Of a DNA stretch of 64,000 nucleotides, positions 19,702 through 30,624 are shown piece by piece. A program made the translations under genes and the position numbers. This stretch comes from a gamma proteobacterium SCGC AB-629-P17. Its GTDB lineage: Bacteria > Pseudomonadota > Gammaproteobacteria > PS1 > Pseudothioglobaceae. A model generated the notes under the pieces. The model made no database searches. It worked only from the letters and a program-made list of their open reading frames with translations, and was not told the DNA's origin. Each line of letters begins with the position of its first letter. Positions within the stretch are counted from its first letter, which is position 1. Where the stretch lies: NCBI GenBank assembly GCA_000372785.1, contig KB889757.1:1-64000 (forward strand), read 5' to 3'.

Positions 19702-21774
19702 ATGAAACAAAATCAAAGGTATAGTGTGCTTTTTGAGCCTGTTAAAATTGGCCCAGTTACAACAAAAAATCGTTTCTATCAAGTGCCTCATTGTACTGGC
19801 TTAGGACATTTAAGACCTCAAGCCGAGGCCGCAATGCGTGCAGTAAAAGCTCAGGGCGGCTGGGGGGTGGTCAGCACCCAAGAATCTGAAATTCATCCGA
19901 GCTCTGATATATCCCCCTTTATAACACAACGAATCTGGGATAAGAGAGATATTCCTGCTTTACGCTTGATTACTGATGCCGTGCATGCTCATGGAGCACT
20001 TGCAGCAATTGAACTTGTACATAATGGTTACGGCTCAACTAACCATTATTCACGTATCCCTCCCCTGGGTCCGACAAATATGTCGGTGGATGCCATTTAT
20101 CCAAAACAAGCAAGAAAAATAAGCAAAGTCGATATTATTGAATTTCGTCGCTGGCATCGTCAAGCGGCATTAAATGCTAAAGCCGCTGGCTTCGATATTA
20201 TTTACGTCTACGCTGGTCATAATATGACTATGGCACATCATTTCATGTTGCCCGAACTAAATACCCGCAATGATGAGTACGGCGGTAGCCTAGAAAATCG
20301 CGTCCGTTTAACACGAGAATTACTTGAAGAAACTAAAGATGCCGTTGGCGACACCTGCGGTATAGCATTTCGTTTTGCTGTGGACGAGCTTAAAGGTAAA
20401 GACGGAATGCAATCACATGAAGAGGGACGCGCAGTGGTTGAACTGCTATCAGAACTGCCCGACATATGGGATGTAAATATATCGGATTGGCCCAACGATT
20501 CACTATCCACTCGCTTCGAACCCAACGAAGGCTACCAAATACCCTATATAGAATTTGTAAAAAAGACCACTACAAAACCAGTGGTATCTGTAGGTCGGTT
20601 AAGTTCTCCTGATTTAATGATATCTTTAATTAAACGAAACATTGTTGATCTTATCGGTGCAGCAAGACCCTCTATTGCCGATCCTTACTTGCCAAATAAA
20701 ATCAAAGAAGGACGAACCGATGAAATTCGTGAATGTATTGGCTGTAATATTTGCGTGTCCTGCGATATGTTAGCTATACCTATTCGTTGTACTCAAAACC
20801 CTACAATGGGTGAAGAGTGGCGACACGGATGGCACCCTGAAAAAATTAAAGCAAAAAAAACCGAACAAAGCGCATTAGTAGTTGGTTCTGGACCTGCAGG
20901 ACTTGAATGCAGTATGCAGTTGGCACGTCGTGGTTACCACGTAATTTTAAGTGAAACAAATGATTTTTTAGGTGGGCGTGTTCAATTTGAATCAAGTTTC
21001 AAAGGCCTCTCTGCCTGGGCTCGTGTGTCTGATAATCGGGTACATGAAATCCAACAAAAAGCTAACATCGATATTTATAAAAGAAGCACCGTAACGGAGG
21101 AGCTTATTGATGAGCTCGATATCAATAATATCTTTATTGCCACAGGTTGCCATTGGCGAAATGATGGTATCGGCCGCAGTAATCGTTATGGTATTACAGG
21201 TCTATCAAGCGTTAATGTACTTACGCCAACTGATGTTCTTAATCAACAGGATTCCTTGGGAGAGTCAATTGTTATCTATGATGATGACCAGGGCTATCTT
21301 GCAGGAGTGATTGCTGACCACCTAAGTAGTGCTGGGCACAACATTACTTTTGTTACACCTGCCAGTGTAGTATCGCCTTGGACAGAGCACACCCTTGAAC
21401 TGGAACGAATACAAACAACTCTTCTCAATCAAGATGTAAATATAATATTGAATAAAACGCTTGTTCATGCTCGAGAAGGTTCAGTCGATGCTCGTTGTGT
21501 CTATACAGAGCGCGTCAGTCAAATTCCATGTAAAACACTAGTCCTGGTAACCGAACGATTGCCTGAAACCAAACTCTATGAACAACTCATAGCATCAACA
21601 AAAGGTGGGAGTCTCGATAAAAAACGTCATATTGAATTGATTGGAGATGCATTAGCTCCTGGATTGATCGCCGATGCGATTTACTCGGGCCATCTAGCTG
21701 CCGAAAACTTTGAAACACCTGAAATTGAAATTGAGCGTGCCATGTATATGCGCGAAATGCCAACCCTTAAATAA
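19702..21774 (+). CDS. Trimethylamine/dimethylamine/histamine dehydrogenase-family flavoprotein (6-S-cysteinyl-FMN, 4Fe-4S type)
   Basis: 690 aa; FYQVPHC (covalent-FMN Cys position), CIGCNICVSCDMLAIPIRCTQN cluster motif, HGWHPEKIKAKK linker, VVGSGPAGLECSMQLARRG ADP-binding fold. Confidence 0.85.
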   Translation: MKQNQRYSVLFEPVKIGPVTTKNRFYQVPHCTGLGHLRPQAEAAMRAVKAQGGWGVVSTQESEIHPSSDISPFITQRIWDKRDIPALRLITDAVHAHGALAAIELVHNGYGSTNHYSRIPPLGPTNMSVDAIYPKQARKISKVDIIEFRRWHRQAALNAKAAGFDIIYVYAGHNMTMAHHFMLPELNTRNDEYGGSLENRVRLTRELLEETKDAVGDTCGIAFRFAVDELKGKDGMQSHEEGRAVVELLSELPDIWDVNISDWPNDSLSTRFEPNEGYQIPYIEFVKKTTTKPVVSVGRLSSPDLMISLIKRNIVDLIGAARPSIADPYLPNKIKEGRTDEIRECIGCNICVSCDMLAIPIRCTQNPTMGEEWRHGWHPEKIKAKKTEQSALVVGSGPAGLECSMQLARRGYHVILSETNDFLGGRVQFESSFKGLSAWARVSDNRVHEIQQKANIDIYKRSTVTEELIDELDINNIFIATGCHWRNDGIGRSNRYGITGLSSVNVLTPTDVLNQQDSLGESIVIYDDDQGYLAGVIADHLSSAGHNITFVTPASVVSPWTEHTLELERIQTTLLNQDVNIILNKTLVHAREGSVDARCVYTERVSQIPCKTLVLVTERLPETKLYEQLIASTKGGSLDKKRHIELIGDALAPGLIADAIYSGHLAAENFETPEIEIERAMYMREMPTLK

Positions 21775-21782
21775 AGGCTCTA

Positions 21783-22712
21783 TTAGTTAAGCTTCATTAA
21801 TTGATAAGCATTATTAAAGTCTTTAATGGAAACCTCTTTTTTTCCAGAAAGTTGGACCCTCTTTAGATTTATTACACCACTAGAAGTAGCAACATAGCAT
21901 ACGTCTTTGTCATATTTAATAACCTCCCCTGGTGAGTTAGTGGTTTGTCCATTCACAACCTCTGCTTCAATAATCCTAAGCACTCTTTTTTTAAATTGCT
22001 TAGCTACGGCATTGGTATATGCGATAGGACGAGGGTTAAACGCTCGAATCATACGACTAATTTGATTAGCACTTTGATGCCAATCTATTTGCGCCTCATC
22101 TTTTGTCACTTTCTCTGCATAAGTGGTGTCATTGTTTTGTTGTGGTCTGGCTTTCAATGTAGGCAACATATTTAAGGTTTCAAGAATGGCATTGGCGCCC
22201 ATGTTTGATAAAGTGTCATGGAGAGTTTGTGCTGTTTCATGATTAGAGATTGTGCACTTTTTTTCAAGCAAGATGTCTCCTGTATCGAGCCCTTCATTCA
22301 TTTTCATAATCGAAATTCCGGTTTCCTTGTCACCCTCGAGAATAGCTCTCTCTATAGGAGCAGCGCCCCTCCAACGCGGCAATAGGGAAGCGTGAATATT
22401 AAGGCATCCAAGCTTAGGAATTTGTAATACATCTTTGGGCAGGATTTGTCCATAAGCGGCCACCACCATAATGTCGGGATTTAATAAAGCAAGTCGGGTT
22501 TGGCTTTGTTTATCCCTTAAATCTTCTGGCTGAACAACCAACAGACTATTTTTTTCAGCAAAAACCTTTACCGGACAAGCGGTCAATGCCTTGCCTCTAC
22601 CTTTGGGTCGGTCAGGTTGACAATAAACTGCTACAACTTCGTGTTCAGATTGATTCAGAACGGAGAGAGATTTAACGGCAAATTTAGGTGTTCCAGAAAA
22701 AACAATGCGCAT
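21783..22712 (-). CDS. fmt: Methionyl-tRNA formyltransferase
   Basis: 309 aa; LNIHASLLPRWRGAAPIERAI, ISIMKMNEGLDTGDIL. Confidence 0.97.
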   Translation of the reverse strand: MRIVFSGTPKFAVKSLSVLNQSEHEVVAVYCQPDRPKGRGKALTACPVKVFAEKNSLLVVQPEDLRDKQSQTRLALLNPDIMVVAAYGQILPKDVLQIPKLGCLNIHASLLPRWRGAAPIERAILEGDKETGISIMKMNEGLDTGDILLEKKCTISNHETAQTLHDTLSNMGANAILETLNMLPTLKARPQQNNDTTYAEKVTKDEAQIDWHQSANQISRMIRAFNPRPIAYTNAVAKQFKKRVLRIIEAEVVNGQTTNSPGEVIKYDKDVCYVATSSGVINLKRVQLSGKKEVSIKDFNNAYQLMKLN

Positions 22713-24097
22713 TATTTAATCGATTTACGACCAGCTTTGATAGCTAGTGAAACTTGCTTTGGTGAAGTTCCACCTAAATGATTTCGTGCATTAAGTGAAC
22801 CCTCTAGCGAGATAGCATCAAAAACATCACTCTCAATTGAAGAATTAAATACTTTCAATTCCTTTAAGCTCAATTCACCTAAGTCCTTGTTTTCATTGAT
22901 TCCATAAGAGACCGCTTTTCCAACAATTTCATGGGCATCCCTAAATGTCATTCCTTTTTTAACAAGATAGTCCGCCAAATCTGTGGCTGTAGAATGACCT
23001 TTTAGAGCAGACTGGTACATATTTTCCTTTTTTGCTTGAATAGTTGGGATCATATCAGCAAAAACACGAAGACAAGCATGTAACGTTTCAACAGTATCAA
23101 ATAGTGGCTCTTTATCCTCTTGGTTATCCTTGTTATAGGCTAAAGGCTGGCCCTTCATTAATGTCAGTAATGCAACCAGATTACCATTAACTCTGCCGGC
23201 TTTCCCGCGAACCAATTCCGGAACGTCAGGGTTTTTCTTTTGAGGCATGATTGACGAGCCTGTACAAAAACTATCTGGAAGAGAGATAAAGTCAAATTGT
23301 GCACTTGACCACTGGATAAGCTCTTCAGAAAATCGCGAGAGGTGCATCATGATGAGACTCGCAGTAGCGGTGAACTCAATGGCAAAGTCACGGTCACTAA
23401 CTGCATCAATTGAATTAAGGCAAATTCGCTCAAAACCTAAAATTTCAGCGGTTCGTTCACGATTGATTGGGTAACTTGTACCGGCAAGAGCACCGCTCCC
23501 TAATGGCATTGTGTTGATACGTTTATATCCATCTAGAAGTCGTTCATGGTCACGTTTAAACATTTCAAAGTAAGCCAACAAGTGGTGACCGAAACTAATA
23601 GGTTGGGCAGCTTGAAGGTGCGTAAAACCCGGCATGATGGTTTCCTTTTCTTGATCTGCAAGATCAAGTAGAGCATTCAGTAACCGTTCAATTTCAGTAG
23701 TAATGTTGCGAACTTGGTCACGAAGATAGAGTCGAATATCAGTTGCAACCTGGTCGTTTCGTGAACGACCTGTATGCAGTTTTTTGCCTGGGTCACCACA
23801 GATTTCGGTCAACCGAGCTTCAATATTCATATGAACATCTTCCAAATCGACAGACCATTCAAACTGGCCATTGGTTATTTCATGCTTAATTTGGTCTAAG
23901 CCTTCAGATATTTGCTTTAATTCGCTACTAGTCAATACGCCTACCTCACTAAGCATAGTTGCATGTGCTTGAGAACCCTCAATGTCATAGAGGGCTAAAA
24001 TTTTGTCAAAAGAAATGGAAGCGCCAAAAATTTTTACAAATTCGTCGGTTGGTTCATTAAAGCGTCCACCCCATAAATGGTTTTTATCAGAGTTCAT
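22712..24097 (-). CDS. argH: Argininosuccinate lyase
   Basis: [43 protein letters not shown]; start at [13 protein letters not shown] preferred. Confidence 0.97.
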   Translation of the reverse strand: MNSDKNHLWGGRFNEPTDEFVKIFGASISFDKILALYDIEGSQAHATMLSEVGVLTSSELKQISEGLDQIKHEITNGQFEWSVDLEDVHMNIEARLTEICGDPGKKLHTGRSRNDQVATDIRLYLRDQVRNITTEIERLLNALLDLADQEKETIMPGFTHLQAAQPISFGHHLLAYFEMFKRDHERLLDGYKRINTMPLGSGALAGTSYPINRERTAEILGFERICLNSIDAVSDRDFAIEFTATASLIMMHLSRFSEELIQWSSAQFDFISLPDSFCTGSSIMPQKKNPDVPELVRGKAGRVNGNLVALLTLMKGQPLAYNKDNQEDKEPLFDTVETLHACLRVFADMIPTIQAKKENMYQSALKGHSTATDLADYLVKKGMTFRDAHEIVGKAVSYGINENKDLGELSLKELKVFNSSIESDVFDAISLEGSLNARNHLGGTSPKQVSLAIKAGRKSIK

Positions 24098-24313
24098 TAT
24101 TCTATTTTTAAAATCATTAAAGCAAATTTCGTTTTCAGAGCACATTATTCCCTATATCGATGATAAATTATTGAAAATATAATAAAACCCATTTTTTCCG
24201 TTTCGGGAAAAACAACGATTCGACTGTTTTGTGAGATATTAATCCTGCCGATAATCAACATTGCCAATCAACACTCGATAAAATAATAATGGCAAAAGAT
24301 TTGAATTGGAATC

Positions 24314-25231
24314 ATGGATAGAGCACTTAAAATTGCAACTCGTAAAAGCCCATTAGCCATTTGGCAAGCTGAATTTGTGAGGTCGAAACTACAATTTTAT
24401 TACCCTGAACTTGATATTGAGTTGGTCAAAATGAGTACTCAGGGCGACCAGATGCTCAATTCACCTTTATCAAAGATTGGTGGAAAGAGTCTATTTATTA
24501 AAGAGCTAGAGATTGGTATGTTGGAGGGTAGGGCTGATATTGCTGTGCATTCCATGAAGGATGTTCCTTATGAATTACCCGATGAATTCGAGATTGGTGC
24601 GATATTGGCTCGTGAGAACCCTTTTGATGCTTTTGTTTCAAATCACTTTAATGGAATAAATGAACTTCCGCAGAATGCAAGGGTTGGGTCATGCAGCTTG
24701 CGTCGAATTGTTCAATTAAAAGCAATTAGGCCGGACCTGGCGATTCTTGATTTGCGTGGTAATGTCAATACCAGATTAATGAAATTAGATAAGGGAGAAT
24801 ATGATGCTATTATTTTGGCCTGTGCAGGTCTCATAAGGCTTGGTTTTGAAGACAGAATTAAACAACCCCTTGATGTACAAACCTCTTTGCCTGCAGTAGG
24901 CCAGGGTGCCTTAGGTATAGAGAATAGAAAGGGTGACGAGACTGTCAGAGAGCTTATCAAGCCACTCATCGACAGCAAAACGATGACTGAAGTTTTAGCT
25001 GAAAGGGCGATGAATGCTACTCTTGAAGGTAGCTGTTCGGTTGCTATCGCTGGCTATGCTGTCTCTAATAGAGAGGATTTATTACTTAAAGGTTTAGTAG
25101 GTAACGTTGAGTCAGGTTCTATATTAAGAGCAGAGAGTACTGGTTCTATTTCTCAACCCAAAGCTTTAGGTGAATTGGTTGCAGACCAGCTCCTTGGTAT
25201 CGGTGCAGGAAAATTATTGGAAGGAGTTTAG
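24314..25231 (+). CDS. hemC: Porphobilinogen deaminase
   Basis: 305 aa; IATRKSPLAIWQAEFV, VHSMKDVP, LEGSCSVAIAGYA. Confidence 0.97.
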   Translation: MDRALKIATRKSPLAIWQAEFVRSKLQFYYPELDIELVKMSTQGDQMLNSPLSKIGGKSLFIKELEIGMLEGRADIAVHSMKDVPYELPDEFEIGAILARENPFDAFVSNHFNGINELPQNARVGSCSLRRIVQLKAIRPDLAILDLRGNVNTRLMKLDKGEYDAIILACAGLIRLGFEDRIKQPLDVQTSLPAVGQGALGIENRKGDETVRELIKPLIDSKTMTEVLAERAMNATLEGSCSVAIAGYAVSNREDLLLKGLVGNVESGSILRAESTGSISQPKALGELVADQLLGIGAGKLLEGV

Positions 25232-25234
25232 GTC

Positions 25235-25525
25235 ATGATAATGACTGATTCAGAATTAAATAAAGTACTCGAAGAGCTTGATGGTTGGAAGATTGTTGAT
25301 AGTCAGCTATCAAAAGAATTTAAATTTAGAGGGTTTACACAGGCCTTTGGTTTTATGACTGAGGTAGCGATTACAGCAGAAACCATGGATCACCATCCTG
25401 AATGGTCAAATGTTTACAACAGGGTTGTTATTAATTTATCAACTCACAGTGAAGGTGGAATTACCATACTGGACAAAGAGTTGGCCATGAAAATTGATAA
25501 CATTAATAATTCAATGCAATCCTAA
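25235..25525 (+). CDS. phhB: Pterin-4a-carbinolamine dehydratase
   Basis: 96 aa; AETMDHHPEWSNVYNRVVINLSTHSEGGIT. Confidence 0.93.
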   Translation: MIMTDSELNKVLEELDGWKIVDSQLSKEFKFRGFTQAFGFMTEVAITAETMDHHPEWSNVYNRVVINLSTHSEGGITILDKELAMKIDNINNSMQS

Positions 25526-25565
25526 AATTAACTTAACTATTAAGAAAATTGCCTAAATCAAGACA

Positions 25566-26519
25566 TTAATCAAATAAGGCATTAATAAAATCTTTAGCGT
25601 GAAAAGGTTTTAGATCATCAATAGCCTCACCAATGCCGATGTAGCGTATAGGCAAGTTTAGTGAATCTGAAATGGCGAATAGCACACCACCCTTGGCGGT
25701 GCCATCGAGTTTAGTCACTGCGATTCCAGAAAGTTCGATAAATTTATGGAATTCATTTGCTTGCTGAACAGCGTTCTGACCAGAGCCTCCATCAATCACT
25801 AGTAAAGTCTCATGGGGAGCTTTATCATTATGTTTTTTCAGAACGCGTTTAATTTTCTCCAACTCTTGCATTAGGTTGTCTTGGGTATGGAGTCGTCCTG
25901 CTGTATCTGCAATCAGTATGTCAATATCTTTTGCGACTGCAGACTGGTAAGCGTCATAGACAACTGAGGCTGCATCAGCGCCAGTTTTTTGAGCAATGAC
26001 TGGTATTTCGTTCCTCTCCCCCCATACTTGAAGTTGTTCTACTGCTGCCGCTCTAAAAGTGTCACCTGCAGCGAGCATTACGGACTTTCCTTGACTTTGA
26101 AATGATTGAGCAAGTTTACCTATCGTAGTGGTTTTACCTGCTCCATTAATTCCAACAACAAGGATTACAAAAGTACTGTCACTAACTGGTTCTAATAGGT
26201 TGTCTTTTACGAGAAGTGCTTCTAATTCAATTTTAATTAGTTGGTATAAACTGTCGCCGTCTTTAAGCTCTTTACGAGAAGCCTTCTTTCGAACCGACTC
26301 GATAATCTTATCGGTTGTTTGAATTCCAATATCAGCGCTTATCATAAGTATTTCTAACTCTTCAAGCAGTTCATCATCGATTTGCTTTTTGCCAATCAGT
26401 AGTGATGAAAGTCCATCTCCAAGGCGACGTTTTGATTTAAATAACCTATCTTTTAGGGACGCTTTTTTTGTATCAGTTTGTATATCTTTGTTTTGATTTT
26501 TTTTAAAAAAGTTTAGCAT
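25566..26519 (-). CDS. ftsY: Signal recognition particle receptor FtsY
   Basis: 317 aa; VVGINGAGKTTTIGKLA, DTFRAAAVEQL, DTAGRLHT, TKLDGTAKGG. Confidence 0.97.
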   Translation of the reverse strand: MLNFFKKNQNKDIQTDTKKASLKDRLFKSKRRLGDGLSSLLIGKKQIDDELLEELEILMISADIGIQTTDKIIESVRKKASRKELKDGDSLYQLIKIELEALLVKDNLLEPVSDSTFVILVVGINGAGKTTTIGKLAQSFQSQGKSVMLAAGDTFRAAAVEQLQVWGERNEIPVIAQKTGADAASVVYDAYQSAVAKDIDILIADTAGRLHTQDNLMQELEKIKRVLKKHNDKAPHETLLVIDGGSGQNAVQQANEFHKFIELSGIAVTKLDGTAKGGVLFAISDSLNLPIRYIGIGEAIDDLKPFHAKDFINALFD

Positions 26520-26672
26520 GCTGATCTAATTTTAAATGGTAGGCAAATTTTACTATGTCATTGAACAAGAGAAGTGCAAATCAAAGGTTGATTATTTCAT
26601 ATAACTTCTTTCATGAATCTTGGACATTAATGCTATTGAGACGGTATTATGTATCTATTTTCTGGAGTTTAG

Positions 26673-27098
26673 ATGCTTTGGGTTAAGGCTATACATATTT
26701 TAGGATTTATTTCGTGGCTTGCTGGTATGTTTTACTTGCCACGACTGTTTGTTTATCATTCTATGGCGGATGATGAAATTAGCATTGAGCGTTTCAAGTT
26801 AATGGAGCGAAGACTCTATAGAGGTATTATGTTGCCAAGCCTTATTATCACAACTGTGTTTGGTTTATGGATGGTGCAAAACTATGCTTGGGAGGTCTAT
26901 AGCAATCAGTATTGGCTTAAAGCCAAGTTAGTATTAGTAGGGCTATTGATTGTATATCATTTTTATTGTGGCTATTTGGTAGGTGTTTTTGCAGAGGATA
27001 AAAATACTCGCTCCGACACTTTTTATCGTTGGTTCAATGAATTTCCAGTTCCAGTTCTCATTAGTATTATTATCCTTTCTGTTGTTAAACCTTTTTAA
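26673..27098 (+). CDS. hemJ: Protoporphyrinogen IX oxidase HemJ-like membrane protein
   Basis: 141 aa; KAIHILGFISWLAGMFYLPRLFVYH...MERRLYRGIM. Confidence 0.9.
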   Translation: MLWVKAIHILGFISWLAGMFYLPRLFVYHSMADDEISIERFKLMERRLYRGIMLPSLIITTVFGLWMVQNYAWEVYSNQYWLKAKLVLVGLLIVYHFYCGYLVGVFAEDKNTRSDTFYRWFNEFPVPVLISIIILSVVKPF

Positions 27099-27107
27099 GT
27101 TGAATTT

Positions 27108-27764
27108 ATGAGTATTACTGAAGACACAAAAGAGTTGAATTCTTATATCGACAGAAAGGTTGATATTCACTCAGTTGTATCCTTCAAAGGGAACGAGCAC
27201 ATTGTTAGACTTAAACTAAAGTTCGATATTAAAAAAATACGTGAAGCGCTCGATGAAGTGAGTGCAAAGTCAGTATTTAAAACTGCTGCATCAGGTTTTC
27301 ATGCGCTATCTATGACTCGAAGAAAAAACCATACAGTGGAATCAGATCAAGACTTAGTTGGACGCTATTACACTCGAATTGATGAAGGTTATGAGGAAGT
27401 AGCAAAAGATGAGTTGATTGATGAATCTGAATTTAGTGAATTAGTGGATGTTTTTAAGGGGACCTATTTTGAAAAAATTTACAAAGAATTATCGGCTCGA
27501 TATCCGATTGGAAGGGTTCGTATTCTAGAAAAAGATAGCTTTAATTGCAACTCTTGGCATAGAGATCCTGAACCACGAATCCATATCCCAATTTATACAA
27601 ACCCTGGAGCCCTGCTTATTATTAACCACCATTGCACCCATCTGCCCGCAGATGGTTCTGTTTATTTTACTGATACACGAGGTTATCATACTGCTCTTAA
27701 TGGCGGTTTAAAGTCAAGAGTTCATTTAGTAGCAACACTGGCTTATCCAGAGTATCAGCCTTAG
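27108..27764 (+). CDS. Aspartyl/asparaginyl beta-hydroxylase-like Fe(II)/2OG oxygenase
   Basis: 218 aa; WHRDPEPRIHIPIYTNPGA (HxD) and YHTALNGGLKSRVHLVATL (distal His, then Arg). Confidence 0.75.
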   Translation: MSITEDTKELNSYIDRKVDIHSVVSFKGNEHIVRLKLKFDIKKIREALDEVSAKSVFKTAASGFHALSMTRRKNHTVESDQDLVGRYYTRIDEGYEEVAKDELIDESEFSELVDVFKGTYFEKIYKELSARYPIGRVRILEKDSFNCNSWHRDPEPRIHIPIYTNPGALLIINHHCTHLPADGSVYFTDTRGYHTALNGGLKSRVHLVATLAYPEYQP

Positions 27765-27772
27765 AAAAGAAG

Positions 27773-28840
27773 ATGAGCAACTACAAGAAAAGTAGCGCTA
27801 AATCGCCAGTTTATTCAGAGAATAAACCAATTGACTTCCGTAGTGATACAGTTACATTGCCAACTGCAGGTATGTTTGAGGCTATTCCAAAAGCCAAACT
27901 TGGTGACGATGTATATGAAGAAGATGTTGAAGTACTAGAACTACAACAATATGCAGCAGAGTTGCTAGGTAAGGAGGCTAGTTTATTTTTCCCTAGTGGC
28001 ACCCAGAGCAATTTAACTGCAATACTTGCCCATTGCCAAAGAGGAGATGAGGTGCTTATTGGGCGTGAATACCACACCAATCTATATGAAGCGCGTGGTG
28101 CTTCCGTTCTTGGCGGAGTTGGTATTTGTCCTATCGATATTAATGAATCTGGTGGTATCAAAATAGAAGATATGATTAATCAAATCAAGGAAGATGACCC
28201 CCATTATGCGGTCACCAAGTTACTTTGTTTGGAAAATCCAACTTCAGGACAGGTTCAGCCACAGTCTCAAATTGATGCCTTAGCAAATGCAGCTCACGAA
28301 AGAGGTTTGAGTGTTCATCTAGATGGCGCTCGTTTATTCAATGCTCACATTCATACAGGTTTATCCCCTAAGGAACTAACCAAAAACTGTGACAGCGTTT
28401 CTATTTGTTTGTCGAAAGGTCTAGGTGCACCAGTAGGGACGTTATTAGTGAGTAGCTATGAAATAATCGCAAAAGCGAAACGCATAAGAAAAATCCTAGG
28501 TGGTAGCATGAGGCAGGTTGGTGTTATTGCTGCTTGTGGGATGTATGCCCTCAAGAATAATATTACAAGACTTCAAGAAGACCACAACAATGCAAAGCTT
28601 TTGGCTGAAGGTTTGTCTGAAATATCAGAGCTTAAAGTAGATTACGGTGAAAACCAAACTAATATGCTTTTTGTTAATTGTCCAGAAGAGCATCGTGCAC
28701 CTCTAGAGCAGTATCTATCTGATAATCATATTCGAATCTCAAGTCTTGACAGAGGTAGACTGGTGTGCCATTTAGGTATTACTGAAAAGGATATTAGGTC
28801 TGTTATTGAAGTTTTTCGAGAATACTTTAAGAACCAATAG
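27773..28840 (+). CDS. Threonine aldolase family PLP enzyme (low-specificity type)
   Basis: 355 aa; IDFRSDTVTLPT, GDDVYEED, LFFPSGTQSNL, HLDGARLFNA, CLSKGLGAPVG (PLP Lys). Confidence 0.9.
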   Translation: MSNYKKSSAKSPVYSENKPIDFRSDTVTLPTAGMFEAIPKAKLGDDVYEEDVEVLELQQYAAELLGKEASLFFPSGTQSNLTAILAHCQRGDEVLIGREYHTNLYEARGASVLGGVGICPIDINESGGIKIEDMINQIKEDDPHYAVTKLLCLENPTSGQVQPQSQIDALANAAHERGLSVHLDGARLFNAHIHTGLSPKELTKNCDSVSICLSKGLGAPVGTLLVSSYEIIAKAKRIRKILGGSMRQVGVIAACGMYALKNNITRLQEDHNNAKLLAEGLSEISELKVDYGENQTNMLFVNCPEEHRAPLEQYLSDNHIRISSLDRGRLVCHLGITEKDIRSVIEVFREYFKNQ

Positions 28841-28844
28841 TCTT

Positions 28845-29621
28845 TTATTTTAATATTTGATCTAAAAAGACTTTAGTGCGTTCATGTTGTGGGTTATTGA
28901 AAAATTCTTCGGGTGAGCTTTGTTCCACAATCTCGCCATCTGCCATAAATACAATTCTGTCCGCAACCTGACGGGCGAAACCCATCTCATGGGTTACACA
29001 AATCATTGTCATGCCGCTCTTTGCTAGTTCAATCATTGTCTCCAAGACCTCTGCAACCATTTCAGGGTCAAGCGCTGAAGTGGGCTCGTCAAACAACATA
29101 ACCTTCGGTTGCATACATAGACTTCTTGCAATGGCGACACGTTGTTGCTGACCGCCCGAAAGTTGTTCTGGATACTTGTCTGCCTGTTCAGGTATCTTAA
29201 CCTGCTCCAGCATTGCAACGGCTCTTTCTTTAGCCTCACTTTTATCGATACCGCGAACCCAATTTGGACCCGCCATACAGTTTTCTAAGACTGTCATATG
29301 GGGAAACAAGTTAAAACTCTGAAAGACCATTCCTATGTCTTGGCGAACAATATCAATATCTTTCATTCTTTCATGGAGTTCTATACCGCTAACATGAATT
29401 GTGCCCTCTTGATGAGCTTCAAGACGATTAAGGCAACGAATCAGGGTAGACTTTCCTGACCCGGAAGGACCACAAATTACAATCTTCTCCTTGAGTTTAA
29501 TCTCTAAATCGACGTTGGATAGAGCCTGAAAATCACCATACCACTTACTGACTCCCTTAAGAGAAATGACTGGAGTTATTTCAGTATTATTTGAGATATT
29601 GGTTTTTGTGTCCATCATCAA
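28845..29621 (-). CDS. Amino acid ABC transporter, ATP-binding protein
   Basis: 258 aa; [38 protein letters not shown]. Confidence 0.95.
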   Translation of the reverse strand: MMMDTKTNISNNTEITPVISLKGVSKWYGDFQALSNVDLEIKLKEKIVICGPSGSGKSTLIRCLNRLEAHQEGTIHVSGIELHERMKDIDIVRQDIGMVFQSFNLFPHMTVLENCMAGPNWVRGIDKSEAKERAVAMLEQVKIPEQADKYPEQLSGGQQQRVAIARSLCMQPKVMLFDEPTSALDPEMVAEVLETMIELAKSGMTMICVTHEMGFARQVADRIVFMADGEIVEQSSPEEFFNNPQHERTKVFLDQILK

Positions 29622-30583
29622 CTTTTTTGTTTGTATTTTTCTTCAATTCGAGCCTGAATCACCTCAAGCACAATTGTTAGAGCCCAGTAAATCATTGCAG
29701 CTGTTAGCAGCATTTCCATGTGTCTAAAATCTCTTTGTCCTAAGGTCCTAGCGAGATACATTAATTCCCAAACCCCAAGAACAGAGACAAGAGAGCTGTC
29801 TTTTAACATAGCGATGAATTGATTACCTGTTGGAGGAACGATGATGGGTACAGCTTGGGGTAGAATTACTTTGCGCATAATAAGTCCGAACTTAAAACCA
29901 AGTGCTCTTGAAGCCTCCCATTGGCCCTTAGGGATGCTCTGGATTCCAGCACGGAAGATCTCTGTCATGTAGGCGCCATAACAAAGCGACAGGGCGGTGA
30001 TACCAGCAGGAACCGCGTCGACCATAAAACCGAGCTGTGGGAGACCCTTGTAAATTAGGTAAATCTGCAAAAGAAGCGGAAGCCCTCGAAACAAAGAGGT
30101 ATAAAAACTGGAAATCGCATAAGCAAATCCGTTATTCGAAAGTTTTGCAATGGCACCTATGATGGCAATTACGGTGGCAATGACGATTGAGATTGCCGAA
30201 ATATAAATTGTCGTAAATAGTCCCCGAGAGATCATGAGTGGAAGCCTACTCTGGATAAACGACATTTTGAGATCAAAAGAATATGCAAATGCCAAGAAAA
30301 GGAGAAATAATTCAACCCAGACAATTGCAATTTGAATTTTTAATTTAAAGAAACTAATTACAAATAAATTAAGGACAAATAGAATAGCGAGAACAAAAGA
30401 AACGACTAATCGACCAAAAAAACCGCTCTCCTTGGGCTCACCTATAACAGGCCTAAGGAACTCGCCAAAAAGTGTATTGGTGAAATTGAAGGCAAAGAAA
30501 ATCGCCAATACCGTTAAAAAGAGTCCGATAAGGAATGCTGGTTTGTGCAGCGCCTTATCTTCAATAACGGTATCGACGAACAT
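29618..30583 (-). CDS. Amino acid ABC transporter, HisM-type permease
   Basis: 321 aa multi-[30 protein letters not shown] (EAA loop). Confidence 0.93.
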   Translation of the reverse strand: MFVDTVIEDKALHKPAFLIGLFLTVLAIFFAFNFTNTLFGEFLRPVIGEPKESGFFGRLVVSFVLAILFVLNLFVISFFKLKIQIAIVWVELFLLFLAFAYSFDLKMSFIQSRLPLMISRGLFTTIYISAISIVIATVIAIIGAIAKLSNNGFAYAISSFYTSLFRGLPLLLQIYLIYKGLPQLGFMVDAVPAGITALSLCYGAYMTEIFRAGIQSIPKGQWEASRALGFKFGLIMRKVILPQAVPIIVPPTGNQFIAMLKDSSLVSVLGVWELMYLARTLGQRDFRHMEMLLTAAMIYWALTIVLEVIQARIEEKYKQKS

Positions 30584-30624
30584 ACCTTTTCTAAACTCTA
30601 ACTAAAACTAACTAACAATTCCTA

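Noticed and set aside
24193-24212. TTTTTCC-GTTTCG-GGAAAAA hairpin between argH and hemC
   Set aside because: Short stem in an AT-rich divergent promoter region, not placed after any stop codon; too weak to call.
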